A stretch of 64,000 nt of DNA from Jongsikchunia kroppenstedtii DSM 45133 (GTDB lineage: Bacteria; Actinomycetota; Actinomycetes; Mycobacteriales; Mycobacteriaceae): positions 1 through 64,000 of the forward strand of contig NZ_AQYG01000047.1 in assembly GCF_000380485.1 (NCBI RefSeq). Reading direction: 5' to 3'. This document shows positions 15,854 through 24,439 of the stretch, piece by piece. The position numbers were made by a program, and so were the translations under genes. The notes under the pieces were generated by a model that was not told where the DNA came from, did no database searches, and saw only the letters and a program-made list of their open reading frames with translations. Every line of letters starts with the position of its first letter. Position 1 is the stretch's first letter.

Positions 15854-16021
15854 ATGGTCCCGTACATGTTGGCATTTCTAGGAGTTCTGCTTCTCATCTG
15901 GATCGCGTTCGTGGTCATCGGGTTCGCGATCAAAGGTCTGGTCTGGCTGGCCATCATCGGGCTCATCCTCTTCATCGCCACCTCGATCGTTGGCTGGATC
16001 AGGCGCGGAGCGGACAAGTAA
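15854..16021 (+). CDS. 55-residue hydrophobic membrane protein
   Basis: An ATG at 15854 (or 15866) opens a short frame ending in TAA at 16019-16021. The protein has two hydrophobic stretches (FLGVLLLIWIAFVVIGFAI and VWLAIIGLILFIATSIVGW) split by a single Lys-Gly, then a basic end WIRRGADK. The composition and the short basic tail are those of small actinobacterial membrane proteins. The start is uncertain because neither ATG has a clear ribosome binding site. Function unknown. Confidence 0.6.
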   Translation: MVPYMLAFLGVLLLIWIAFVVIGFAIKGLVWLAIIGLILFIATSIVGWIRRGADK

Positions 16022-16044
16022 GCTGCGCGCTATCCACGCGCCGA

Positions 16045-16072
16045 TGTCACAGACTGGCCCGTCCCGTTCGTC
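16045..16072 (+). promoter_or_regulatory. ECF41-type promoter (TGTCACA ... CGTC)
   Basis: TGTCACA at 16045-16051 and CGTC at 16069-16072 are separated by 17 bp, 44 bp upstream of the epimerase start codon. The published ECF41 target motif, as I recall it, is TGTCACA, a spacer of about 16, and CGTC, found upstream of the partner gene. The match together with the downstream ECF41 gene suggests that the sigma factor drives its own two-gene operon. Confidence 0.75.
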
Positions 16073-16115
16073 ATAGAGAACGCAGGATCTGTCAGACGGA
16101 CAAAGGAGCGTGGCT

Positions 16116-17063
16116 ATGCGTGTATTTGTGGCGGGTGGCACTGGTGTCGTAGGACGCCGGCTGGTATCGCAACTGGTAGCGCGCAATCATCAGGTGATCG
16201 CGACCACGACTAGTGGAAACAAGCTGGAATTCCTTGGCGCCCTTGGGGCCGAGACCGTGGTGATGGACGGATTGGACCCGGACGCGGTGCGTGACGCCGT
16301 GGTTGCCGCGATGCCGGACGTGATCGTGAGTGAAATGACTGCGCTGGCGCCGGAGCACGCCGGGAGACTGAATCCCTTGCGGCCGGGCCGGTTCTTCGAG
16401 ACCACCAATCGGTTGCGTAGCGAGGGCACCGACAATCTGGTGGCCGCCGCGCGGGCGGCCGGCGGTGCTCACCTGATCGCTCAGAGCGCGGCGTTGTTCA
16501 ACGCCACGCCGGTGGGTGGTCTGGTCAAGACGGAGGATGATCCCCTCGAGGTTCCCGGTGCCGATGCGATCTACCACCTCGAGAGGGCAGTGCGCGGCGC
16601 CGGCGGTGGTGTTGTCCGCTACGGATCGTTGTACGGCGTGGGCGCCAACGATGACCAGATCGATCTGCTGCACAAGCGCATGTTTCCGCTCATCGGCCGC
16701 GGCCGCGGGCATGTCTCACTCGTGCATGCCGACGACGCGGCCACGGCGACCGTGTTGGCGGTCGAGCTCAGAGCCGAGGGAGTGTTCAACATCGTCGACG
16801 ACGAGCCCGCCCCGGTTGCCGACTGGCTGCCCTATCTTGCCGAGTGCACCGGCGCGAAGCCGCCGCGGACGGTGCCGACATGGTTGGCTCGTCCCCTGGC
16901 CGGAGAGATGATGGTGACGATGATGACCAGCGGCAGTGGCTTTTCCAACGAGAAGGCCAAGCGCGAGCTGGGCTGGACACTGAAATACCCGTCCTGGCGA
17001 CAAGGGTTCAGAGAATTTGCCGAACACGCGACCCCCGAGGCAGCACATGAGCAAGGTCGATGA
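16116..17063 (+). CDS. NAD(P)-dependent epimerase/dehydratase, ECF41 partner
   Basis: A 315-residue extended-SDR protein starting MRVFVAGGTGVVGRRLVSQL (Rossmann motif). A typical dehydratase-like YHLERAV segment stands in the place of Y-x-x-x-K. AGGAG lies 7 bp before the ATG at 16116, and a GTG two codons upstream is too close to it. It overlaps the sigma-factor gene by 17 bp. ECF41 sigma genes are characteristically paired with a carboxymuconolactone decarboxylase, oxidoreductase or epimerase, and this is the epimerase variety. Substrate unknown. Confidence 0.9.
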   Translation: MRVFVAGGTGVVGRRLVSQLVARNHQVIATTTSGNKLEFLGALGAETVVMDGLDPDAVRDAVVAAMPDVIVSEMTALAPEHAGRLNPLRPGRFFETTNRLRSEGTDNLVAAARAAGGAHLIAQSAALFNATPVGGLVKTEDDPLEVPGADAIYHLERAVRGAGGGVVRYGSLYGVGANDDQIDLLHKRMFPLIGRGRGHVSLVHADDAATATVLAVELRAEGVFNIVDDEPAPVADWLPYLAECTGAKPPRTVPTWLARPLAGEMMVTMMTSGSGFSNEKAKRELGWTLKYPSWRQGFREFAEHATPEAAHEQGR

Positions 17064-17967
17064 CTTCGAACGGCTACGGCCGCTGCTCTTCGCGATCGCC
17101 TACCGCATCCTCGGCAGCGTCAGCGAGGCTGAAGATGCCGTGCAGGAGACCTGGCTGCGATGGGAGCAATCGACCACTCCGGTCCGTTCCGTCAAGGATT
17201 TCTTGGCTGCCACGGTGACCAGAATTTCCATTGATGTCCTGCGTTCAGCCCGGCGACAGCGAGAGACCTACCCCGGGCCATGGCTGCCCGAACCGCTCCT
17301 GGACGACCCCTACGTGGACCCGGCACGAGCAGCCGAGTTGGCTGACTCGCTCTCGACCGCAGCGCTGGTCCTCCTCGAGCGACTCAGTCCCCTCGAACGC
17401 GCAGTCTTCGTGCTCCGCGACGTCTTCGGGTTTGGGTTCGCCGATATCGCCACAACGGTCGGGCGCTCCGAGGACGCCTGCCGTCAACTCGCGGTCCGGG
17501 CACGCAATCACATGAAGGACAGCCGTCCCCGCTTCGAGGCCGATCGTGCCGGACGAGACGCACTTGCCGCCCGCTTCTTCGATGCCCTCCAGGACGGCGA
17601 CGTCGATCGGTTGAGACAGCTACTGGCCGCGGACGTCGTTGCGATCGGCGACAGCGGCGGCAAAGCACCTGCGCTGGCCAAGGGCGTCAGCGGTAATCGG
17701 AACGTCGCCCGCGCGCTCGCATCGATCTTCGCCAAACTCGCCGCCGTCGAGGCCAGCGTGCAACCCAGGCAGATCAACGGCCAGCTGGGTGCCATCGTCT
17801 ACGACCGCGACGGCGACATCGTGACAACAATGACCATCGATGCAGGCGCCGAACAGATCCAGACGATCCGATTCGTGCTCAGCCCCGACAAGCTCAGCCA
17901 TCTGGGCCCGGTCGCCGACCCATGGGAATTCGCCGCTCGCGCAGCACAAATAGGCAAACGCCGGTAG
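17047..17967 (+). CDS. ECF41-family RNA polymerase sigma factor (SigJ-like) with SnoaL-like C terminus
   Basis: A 306-residue ECF sigma factor. Sigma-2 is in LLFAIAYRILGSVSEAEDAVQETWLRW (about residues 13-39) and sigma-4 in LSPLERAVFVLRDVFGFGFADIATTVGRSEDACRQLAVRAR (about 113-152, viewed in parts). The linker holds WLPEP (79-83), and after sigma-4 comes an NTF2/SnoaL-like domain (about 165-290) with D202-S-G-G-K and a closing SPDKLSHL. These correspond to the WLPEP, DGGGK and NPDKL signatures of ECF41, in which the C-terminal domain acts as a built-in regulator instead of a separate anti-sigma factor. The start is the ATG at 17047 inside the epimerase gene. Confidence 0.93.
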   Translation: MSKVDDFERLRPLLFAIAYRILGSVSEAEDAVQETWLRWEQSTTPVRSVKDFLAATVTRISIDVLRSARRQRETYPGPWLPEPLLDDPYVDPARAAELADSLSTAALVLLERLSPLERAVFVLRDVFGFGFADIATTVGRSEDACRQLAVRARNHMKDSRPRFEADRAGRDALAARFFDALQDGDVDRLRQLLAADVVAIGDSGGKAPALAKGVSGNRNVARALASIFAKLAAVEASVQPRQINGQLGAIVYDRDGDIVTTMTIDAGAEQIQTIRFVLSPDKLSHLGPVADPWEFAARAAQIGKRR

Positions 17968-17984
17968 CGCTGGCTATCAGCTGC

Positions 17985-19253
17985 TCACCATGAGCGGCCT
18001 TCCAACGCCCGTTGAAGGGCATCCAGCGCCATTCTGGCGGCGTCGAGCTTCTCCCCTGCCGTGCCAGCCACTCCGCGGTGAGCCTCGAGCGTGGCCAACC
18101 AGTCCGGGATCCGTTGTGCAAGAACGGAAGAATTGGGTGTGACCGATACCGAGCTGAGAGTCGTCGCGAACTGCATCACGCGGTAGGGCCAGTTCGTTCT
18201 GGTATTCCATTGTGAGACAGCCAGATGGACTCCATGAGCGTCGTCCAGCGTCGACCCGGGGATGATGTAGCCGCCGTACGCCTGTCCCACCCTGCCGCCG
18301 GCATGGTCTTCGCGGCGCCAGTCGTGGATTTCAGCGATCGGCGTGGTCTTCACGCGTCGATGAACGTTGTCGGTCGGAGACGCGAGTACACGGTACGAGA
18401 GCCCGCTATCGGAGATGCAGAACCCGCCCAGTATCCAATTCGCCTGCTGGCCGACGCCGATCCGCCGAAATGTGGTCTCCCGCCAGGTCTCGCCGTCCGG
18501 GGTGATGACGGTCGGCGGGTTCCCCCACGCCCACGCACCATCTCGGTATCCCCAGCCGATGTAGGCGCTGCGATCGCCGATGCCGTCAGGGCGAACTCGG
18601 CGGAGGATCATGCCTGAGCCCGACTGGAATGCTGTCGAGATCACGTAGACCCAGCCGTCGTCCGGGTCGAAATCCCATGTCCACGACTGCGCCAGGCCGT
18701 CATGCAAGTCGGCCGCGAAGGCGGCCCCGGCTCCCATGTGCCCCCACGTGACACCGTTGTCCGCCGAGCGCCAGATCTCCGTCCAGGCGACGGCCGGGAA
18801 CCCGCGTATGACCATCGCATGCAGATAGAGATCGTTGCCCACGCGGAGCAGATCACTGGGAATCACCGTGGAGAATCCTCCGTGCTTCCATGGCGGCGAA
18901 TCGTGGATGTACGGCCACAGCTGGCGCGCGTATCCCGGATCGGGGCCGCCGGCACGATGCCACACCACCGGTCCCCCGGCCTCGCGGCTGCCGATCAGGA
19001 CAACCGGTGACCGCCAGTCGGACGACCCCACCAGCGCATCCCGCCAGGTGTCGCCGAATACCGCCACGATGTCGCCGTTGGGCGCCTCGACCATCGCGCC
19101 GAGGTCGGCGGCGCCGACCCCGAACCGGCTCGACAGGCCGGGCCCGGTGAGGTTGCAGATCTTCATGCCCTCGTTGGCAGTTCGGGCGTCTCGTCGTGTC
19201 CAACGCATGTTGGTATCCCCGATGGTCTTGTCCGGATCGTCGCTTCCACTCAT
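17985..19253 (-). CDS. DUF4185 domain protein
   Basis: A 422-residue protein starting at the ATG at 19253. From about residue 30 it shows the DUF4185 pattern: LSSRFGVGAADLGAMVEAPNG, IVAVFGDTWRDALVG, HGGFSTVIPSDLL, TEIWRSADNGVTW, a GNPPTV block, and NWILGGFCISDSGLSYRVLASP. This suggests a five-bladed beta-propeller related to glycoside hydrolases. No signal peptide is visible. An actinobacterial C-terminal helical tail (RIPDWLATLEAHRGVAG...) follows. It is divergent from the LamG-like gene across an AT-rich gap and seems to belong to one locus with it. Enzymatic activity is unproven. Confidence 0.8.
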   Translation of the reverse strand: MSGSDDPDKTIGDTNMRWTRRDARTANEGMKICNLTGPGLSSRFGVGAADLGAMVEAPNGDIVAVFGDTWRDALVGSSDWRSPVVLIGSREAGGPVVWHRAGGPDPGYARQLWPYIHDSPPWKHGGFSTVIPSDLLRVGNDLYLHAMVIRGFPAVAWTEIWRSADNGVTWGHMGAGAAFAADLHDGLAQSWTWDFDPDDGWVYVISTAFQSGSGMILRRVRPDGIGDRSAYIGWGYRDGAWAWGNPPTVITPDGETWRETTFRRIGVGQQANWILGGFCISDSGLSYRVLASPTDNVHRRVKTTPIAEIHDWRREDHAGGRVGQAYGGYIIPGSTLDDAHGVHLAVSQWNTRTNWPYRVMQFATTLSSVSVTPNSSVLAQRIPDWLATLEAHRGVAGTAGEKLDAARMALDALQRALEGRSW

Positions 19254-19454
19254 GAGCCTACGCAAACATCTGATGCGAATCGCGCAGCACGAACACAATT
19301 TCCTGAGCGAACCGAAACATATTGCGCCAGGGCATATTCGGAATATTGTCCGTATTGTATTCGGTTGGCGAATTTGCGCGGTTAGGGCATTAAGGGCAGT
19401 TCTTTCGAATACACTTTCCATGCGACCAGCACGACTCGCCGACTGGAGTGTGTT
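19254..19454. promoter_or_regulatory. AT-rich divergent promoter region
   Basis: Between the DUF4185 and LamG-like start codons, GC content falls to roughly half (my count on 19261-19380), clearly below the flanking genes. The stretch 19318-19375 contains several ATATTCGG/TATTCGG-like repeats. It probably holds both promoters and might bind an AT-preferring nucleoid protein such as Lsr2 (inference). Confidence 0.5.
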
Positions 19455-20507
19455 ATGGCTGACCCCTGGGAACAGATCCTACATCACACCTATTCGGGAA
19501 CGCCGGGGGTGATCGCCGACCTGTCGCCGGGTCGACAAGCTTATGGTATGCCGCAACAGATCTCGCTCAATCAGTACTATCCTGACGGCACCGAACCGGG
19601 CTCCGGGGTCATCGACTTCCGAGGTGGTGGGGTGGTCACCGCTCGGCTATCCGGCGTGAATCCCCTTCGCGGACTCCGGCTGGAGGTCGCGATCGCGGGC
19701 GATCAGCACGCCGAGGGTGCACTCGTCGTCGGGGACGCCTTCTCGCTGGCGATCGGCACCGGTTTCCTGACCCTCTATCTACGTGGCACCGGCGCCACCC
19801 CGTCCGACCTCGTGCATGTCGCGCCCTTCCGCCCAGACCCGGACGGCTGGTCCACCGTGGGCTTTCTGCACGACGGCGTGTCGACGGCGTTCATGATGAT
19901 CGACGGCACGGTGGCTACTCAGATCGACGGCGTCGGCTTGTCGCCGCTGCGATCGGTGACCATCGGCAATAACAAAGAGCTGCAGCGCCCCTTCCAAGGA
20001 CTCATCGACGACGTCGCGATCTGGCGGGCCAATCCGCATCGAATCAACGACGAATTCTTCGGCCGCCCGATGGACGAGTCGACCCGGCAATGCTGGCTGA
20101 GTTGGCTTGCCGCACTGACCGATTTCGCGCGCAACGACCCGGACTGCGTCGCTCGCGTGATGGACCTCATACGCACGGCGATCGACGACATGCTGGCCAG
20201 CGGCTCAGCACACAGTGACGGCGTCCGCCGCGAATGGCAGCTGGTCTCTCAGCGCTATCGCGGCCTGTGGCCGACCGGCGACCTCGACGGCGTGGCGCAG
20301 CTGCTCGTGGATCACTATGGCTACCTTGTGAACCGCGGCCTCGACCCGATGGCGTCCCAGTCATTCGCCGCCCTGCGCGATGATCCGTGCTTCCAACGCA
20401 TGGTCGAAACGGTCGGTGCCGCAACATGCGATCCGGACTTCACCGGCGAGATCACCGGAGTCATCAACGGAATCAACGCAATCCGCAATCCGTCCGGACC
20501 GAGCTGA
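19455..20507 (+). CDS. LamG/concanavalin-A-like domain protein
   Basis: A 350-residue protein. Residues about 40-210 form a LamG-type jelly roll: GVIDFRGGGVVTARLSG near the start, a beta-rich middle, and the typical closing strand QRPFQGLIDDVAIWRANPHRINDEFF. Such domains bind carbohydrates or protein surfaces. The remaining 140 residues are helical and cysteine-containing (CWLSWLAALTDFARNDPDC, CFQRMVETVGAATCDP) and are not recognised. No signal peptide is seen. It is 12 bp upstream of the 724-residue gene, so the two are co-transcribed. Confidence 0.75.
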   Translation: MADPWEQILHHTYSGTPGVIADLSPGRQAYGMPQQISLNQYYPDGTEPGSGVIDFRGGGVVTARLSGVNPLRGLRLEVAIAGDQHAEGALVVGDAFSLAIGTGFLTLYLRGTGATPSDLVHVAPFRPDPDGWSTVGFLHDGVSTAFMMIDGTVATQIDGVGLSPLRSVTIGNNKELQRPFQGLIDDVAIWRANPHRINDEFFGRPMDESTRQCWLSWLAALTDFARNDPDCVARVMDLIRTAIDDMLASGSAHSDGVRREWQLVSQRYRGLWPTGDLDGVAQLLVDHYGYLVNRGLDPMASQSFAALRDDPCFQRMVETVGAATCDPDFTGEITGVINGINAIRNPSGPS

Positions 20508-20519
20508 GGAATACAGGCC

Positions 20520-22694
20520 ATGACTCGTCTTCCCCTCACGGCCGACACCGGGACCGGTGCCTCGACCTTCGCCACCGCCTCCGTCGCCGCTCCGGCCGAT
20601 GCGCGGATCATCGTGTTCGTGGCCAGCGCCGAGACCGGGCTGTTCCCCGCCACGCCGGACCCGCCGGCGATCAGCGGACTCAATCTGACTTTCGCACAAC
20701 TGAATACGGTCGTCATCGAAGGAGTCGACCGCCGCCGGCTGACTGCGTTTATCGCGACGTCGGCTGCGGCGGCCACCGGGGCAGTCACGTTCTCCTTCGC
20801 CAACAAACGTCAAGACCTCTGCGCGTGGTCGGTTATCGCGTACACCGGCGTGGCAACCAAAGGTCCGCTTGCCTCGTTCGTTGCCTCCGGCACCGGCACG
20901 GACCTCTCGGTGACCACGCCGGTGACCGGCGCCGGTCTGAGTCTGGTCGCCGCGGTCACCGTGGCGGCGGCGACCGCTGTGAATCCAGGCGGCGGAGCCA
21001 CCGAGGTGCAGGAGGCCAGCAACCAGTCCAGCGGCCGGGAGATCACTCTGGAGACGGCGGGCCGAGATTCTGCCGCTCCCGCGATGACGTGGCAATGGGC
21101 CGACAACGCCTCGGCGCTCGGTATCGCCGTCGCGCTGCTGGCCGCATCCGCTCCGACCGGTCCTCGGCGCCCAGGGCCATCCGGTTCCGTACCACTCGTC
21201 GAGGTGCTGGCGCGCAAGTTTGCCCCGATTCTGCACCTGCATCCAGCGGAGCGGTTCGTACCCGTCGATGCCAAACGATACGTCGAGCATTCGGCTCTGT
21301 GGCAGTCGAATTCGCCGTTCGATACCACTGACAGCTGGGGCGGCGTGCCCGGTGATCCATACCCTCGCCGGCCGCTTGCCGCGGCCGGCACGATCTCGGC
21401 CAGAGTGGGCGAGCCGGGTACATCGATCGGCGACCAGATCCCCGGTACGGCCGGCGGCATGGAGGGCAAGTTCCTGCAGTTCGCCGGCTGGACCGACGGC
21501 GCGGGAAGAGCAAGCGACACAATTGATGTCGACAGCGTGTCGACTTACGGCAACGCCGACGCGATCGCGGGCCGCTACGCCAACGAACCGGGTCTCAACG
21601 CAAGCCGGTATTGGTATCACGCGGAATACATCGACTCTGACAAGCTCCTTGCGCGGGCGGCGGGGCCCCGGGGACTGGATCGAGTGCTGCAGACGTACGC
21701 CAGTCGACCCGCGTTGCTCTGCTACTACTTGTTCTATCCCTTCCACTCCGAGTCTGTCGGCCAGGACTCGGGTGATTGCGCGGGATCGGTTGCTGCACAG
21801 CAGGCCTTATCCCATGCCGGTGATTGGCATTGCGTCGCCTTGCTGTTCGACGAACCCGAGGATGACGCACAGAACACCGAACCGCGATTGGTCGGTACGA
21901 CCGTGTCGCGCCTGTCGGCCGACGACGGCGGCTCCGCATTTCCCGCCTACTCCCGGGACGCGGCCGGTGGCCCGACGATGACGGTGCGCTCGTGGAGACC
22001 GGCAACGGGGCTCACGAGCGGACTCCCGAAACTCGTGGACGGGCATCCACGCATTTACGTCGCCGACGGAACGCATTCGATGTATCTGTCGCCTGGCGAG
22101 CGGCCGACGGTTAGCGCCGGCACCGCATTCTGCGGGCGGTTCGACCCGGGTGTTCCGGTCCCGCCCGACCTTATCCCGCATAGCGACGAGGATCTCGGAC
22201 GAGACATGCTCACGTTCCTGGCGAAGTTCTTGGGCGGCGCCGGAATCGGCGGCGCGCTCGGCGGTGTGCTCGGCCCGGTCGGCTTGGCGGCCGGCTTGGT
22301 CGCCGCCGGTGCGGAAGGAGTGCTGCCGCACGCCTACGGACTTGACGTCGTGGGATATGGCGACGTTCCCGATACCGATAAGCCGCCGGAGGCCGAGGAG
22401 TCGACGGTGCTGGCGCCGCCGGGCGTGACGGTGCCGAATGTCGCTGTCCGGAACGAATGGGCCTCCCAGCGCGCATTGGACATCGATGGTCGCACCTACG
22501 ATTTCGTCGTCGACCGGGAGACGCAGACCTTCTGGCCGTCAACCGATCAGGAGTCGGGCTTCCGCGGTCGCTGGGGCGAGCGGGTTACGTCGGATCCCGA
22601 GAGCGTCCGCGCCGGACCACAGTTCCCCGACATGGTCGGGCTGTTCCTGGACGCAGTGGCTTACGGCGACAACCGGTGCCTGTTCCCGACCTGA
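20520..22694 (+). CDS. large two-domain protein with Vps62-like C-terminal domain
   Basis: A 724-residue protein. Residues 1-205 are a beta-rich module (TGTGASTFATASVAAPADARIIVFVAS ... WQWADNASALGIAVALLAAS) like domains seen in phage-tail and adhesive proteins. From about 225 the sequence VLARKFAPILHLHPAERFVPVDA and later CYYLFYPFHSE, GDWHCVALLFDE and HPRIYVADGTHSMYLSPGE follow the Vps62-related pattern, where an H-P-x-E-x-F/Y-x-P motif and W-x-x-V-x-V strands recur. Near 580-620 is a glycine/alanine hydrophobic stretch (GAGIGGALGGVLGPVGLAAGLVAAGA) that could enter a membrane. No signal peptide. Function unknown. Confidence 0.65.
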   Translation: MTRLPLTADTGTGASTFATASVAAPADARIIVFVASAETGLFPATPDPPAISGLNLTFAQLNTVVIEGVDRRRLTAFIATSAAAATGAVTFSFANKRQDLCAWSVIAYTGVATKGPLASFVASGTGTDLSVTTPVTGAGLSLVAAVTVAAATAVNPGGGATEVQEASNQSSGREITLETAGRDSAAPAMTWQWADNASALGIAVALLAASAPTGPRRPGPSGSVPLVEVLARKFAPILHLHPAERFVPVDAKRYVEHSALWQSNSPFDTTDSWGGVPGDPYPRRPLAAAGTISARVGEPGTSIGDQIPGTAGGMEGKFLQFAGWTDGAGRASDTIDVDSVSTYGNADAIAGRYANEPGLNASRYWYHAEYIDSDKLLARAAGPRGLDRVLQTYASRPALLCYYLFYPFHSESVGQDSGDCAGSVAAQQALSHAGDWHCVALLFDEPEDDAQNTEPRLVGTTVSRLSADDGGSAFPAYSRDAAGGPTMTVRSWRPATGLTSGLPKLVDGHPRIYVADGTHSMYLSPGERPTVSAGTAFCGRFDPGVPVPPDLIPHSDEDLGRDMLTFLAKFLGGAGIGGALGGVLGPVGLAAGLVAAGAEGVLPHAYGLDVVGYGDVPDTDKPPEAEESTVLAPPGVTVPNVAVRNEWASQRALDIDGRTYDFVVDRETQTFWPSTDQESGFRGRWGERVTSDPESVRAGPQFPDMVGLFLDAVAYGDNRCLFPT

Positions 22695-22812
22695 CGGCAA
22701 TGGCGGCCGCAGGACCGACCTCACGTTTTCGACCTCCGCGGCGTTTACTGGATAGCAGCGGCTCGACATCGTCCTGCCGCTGAAACTGGCATTGACGCGA
22801 ACAGAGGATTCG

Positions 22813-23085
22813 GTGACGGCGACGAAGACGTATGCGTTGATCGGCGCGGACGGCGCGGCGTATATATCGATCACCAAGGGTCGCTGGGGCGGCCATCGTC
22901 GTGACCGAATCTACGGCCGGCTCGACTGCCGGTCGGCCCTATGCGCAATCGCCCGTGGCGGGTATGTCACAGAGCGCGTGTTCTTCGCCGACGAAGCCAC
23001 TGCGATCGCGGCCGGATACCGGCCCTGCGCGGTGTGCTGCAGTGACCGCTACCGGACCTGGAAATGCCATGTGGGACAACACTGA
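22813..23085 (+). CDS. Ada-type metal-binding domain protein
   Basis: A 90-residue protein starting at the GTG at 22813, preceded by AGAGGA; a TTG start 21 bp upstream is less likely. Its core (RIYGRLDCRSALCAIARGG, then VFFADEATAIAAGYRPCAVC) matches the zinc-binding N-terminal domain of Ada, with C39, C72 and C75 and a further C44. In Ada this domain takes a methyl group from DNA phosphotriesters through a zinc-bound cysteine. A free-standing domain may repair or sense methylation. It overlaps alkB by 17 bp, so the two are translationally coupled. Confidence 0.82.
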   Translation: MTATKTYALIGADGAAYISITKGRWGGHRRDRIYGRLDCRSALCAIARGGYVTERVFFADEATAIAAGYRPCAVCCSDRYRTWKCHVGQH

Positions 23086-23773
23086 TAACGAGACGCCATC
23101 CGCGATGACCTTGTTCACCCCCGAGCCACACCCGGGCGACCGCCACGAACCGGCGGCCGGGGCGATTCACGTTCCGGGCTGGCTCACCCTGGATCAGCAG
23201 CGGTGGATCGTCGGCCAATTTCACCGGTGGACGGACGGCCCGGTTCCTATCCGGGCCGCGACGGTTCGGGGCCATCAGATGTCGGTGCGTACTGTCTGCC
23301 TCGGATGGCATTGGCAGCCATACAAATACACGCGGGCGGCGACCGACGTCAACGGAGCGCAAGTCCTCCCGTTTCCCGATTGGATGGTCCGGCTGGGGCG
23401 TCGCGCGCTCCTGGATGCGGGCTACCCCGAAGCGGAAGCGAACGCATACCTCCCGGACACAGCGTTGGTGAACTACTACGACGCCGACGCCCGAATGGGC
23501 ATGCATCAGGACAAGGATGAACGCTCGTCGGCGCCAGTGGTGTCGTTGTCGATCGGCGACTCGTGCACGTTCCGGTTCGGCAATGCCACGAATCGCGGCA
23601 AGCCGTACACCGACCTGCGGTTGCGATCCGGCGATCTATTCGTCTTCGGCGGTGAATCACGCCTCGCCTATCACGGCATAACCCGCGTCCACCCGGATAC
23701 GGCTCCAGATGGCTGCGGACTGGCCGCCGGCAGAATCAACATCACCATGCGCACCACTGGCCTAGCCGATTAG
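23069..23773 (+). CDS. alkB: AlkB-type 2-oxoglutarate/Fe(II) DNA demethylase
   Basis: A 234-residue dioxygenase that oxidatively removes methyl groups (1-methyladenine, 3-methylcytosine) from DNA. Iron ligands are H146 and D148 (MHQDKDE) and H202 (YHGI). R222 and R228 (RINITMR) fit the 2OG and substrate-binding arginines, and the length is normal. The ATG at 23069, inside the upstream gene, has GGAAA before it; a later ATG at 23105 would also keep the domain. It converges on and slightly overlaps the ogt gene. Confidence 0.92.
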   Translation: MWDNTDNETPSAMTLFTPEPHPGDRHEPAAGAIHVPGWLTLDQQRWIVGQFHRWTDGPVPIRAATVRGHQMSVRTVCLGWHWQPYKYTRAATDVNGAQVLPFPDWMVRLGRRALLDAGYPEAEANAYLPDTALVNYYDADARMGMHQDKDERSSAPVVSLSIGDSCTFRFGNATNRGKPYTDLRLRSGDLFVFGGESRLAYHGITRVHPDTAPDGCGLAAGRINITMRTTGLAD

Positions 23774-24279
23774 AACAGGCGCCCGACCGACTCGGGTGCC
23801 GGCGCCTCGAGCTCCAGCAGCGCCCGCTTGCGTTTGAGGCCGCCGGCATAGCCGGTCAGCGATCCGTCCGCGGCGACGACCCGGTGACACGGGATCACGA
23901 TACAGATCGGATTGGCGCCCAACGCCTTTCCGACCTCCTGTGCGTAGTGGCCATTGCCCAGCTCCGTCGCGATGTCGCCGTAGGTGCGGGTGCGGCCACG
24001 AGCGATCGCGCAGGCGATGGTCCAGACCGATCGTTGAAAGTCGTCGCCCACGGCGTCGACCGGCAAGTCGAACACCCGACGGTCGCCGGCGAGGTAGTCG
24101 GTGAGCTGCCGTGCCGCTTCGTCGAGCAACACATCATCACCGGAGTCCATCCGCGGCCCGAAGGTATCGTCGGCCGGGCGACGGATGTGACGCCGGAAGT
24201 AGAGCCCGGTGATCGCGTCACCCGAAGCGACAAGGGTGATAAGGCCGAGACTGGTCTCTAGGATCGTGTGTCGAATCAT
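23770..24279 (-). CDS. ogt: methylated-DNA--[protein]-cysteine S-methyltransferase
   Basis: A suicide repair protein that moves the methyl group from O6-methylguanine (and O4-methylthymine) onto its own cysteine. The 169-residue protein has the active site PCHRVV with C131, the recognition helix region RTRTYGDIATELGNGHYAQEVGKALGANP (in parts), and a normal closing GYAGGLKRKRALLELE. The ribosome binding site AAGGAG lies before the ATG at 24279. It is convergent with alkB, completing a small alkylation-repair group. Confidence 0.95.
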   Translation of the reverse strand: MIRHTILETSLGLITLVASGDAITGLYFRRHIRRPADDTFGPRMDSGDDVLLDEAARQLTDYLAGDRRVFDLPVDAVGDDFQRSVWTIACAIARGRTRTYGDIATELGNGHYAQEVGKALGANPICIVIPCHRVVAADGSLTGYAGGLKRKRALLELEAPAPESVGRLF

Positions 24280-24439
24280 GGGTGCTCTCCTTCTGTCGAT
24301 CCGCTACCGGGTAGACGTCTCAACCGCCGGAAACGTGAGATTCCACGCCGGGTGGTGTGTTACCGCGGTCCTCGATCTCACGTTTCGGCCGTGCGGCGCG
24401 TCTTCATGACGAAGGACAATGACAAACGTCTGGAGGAAC

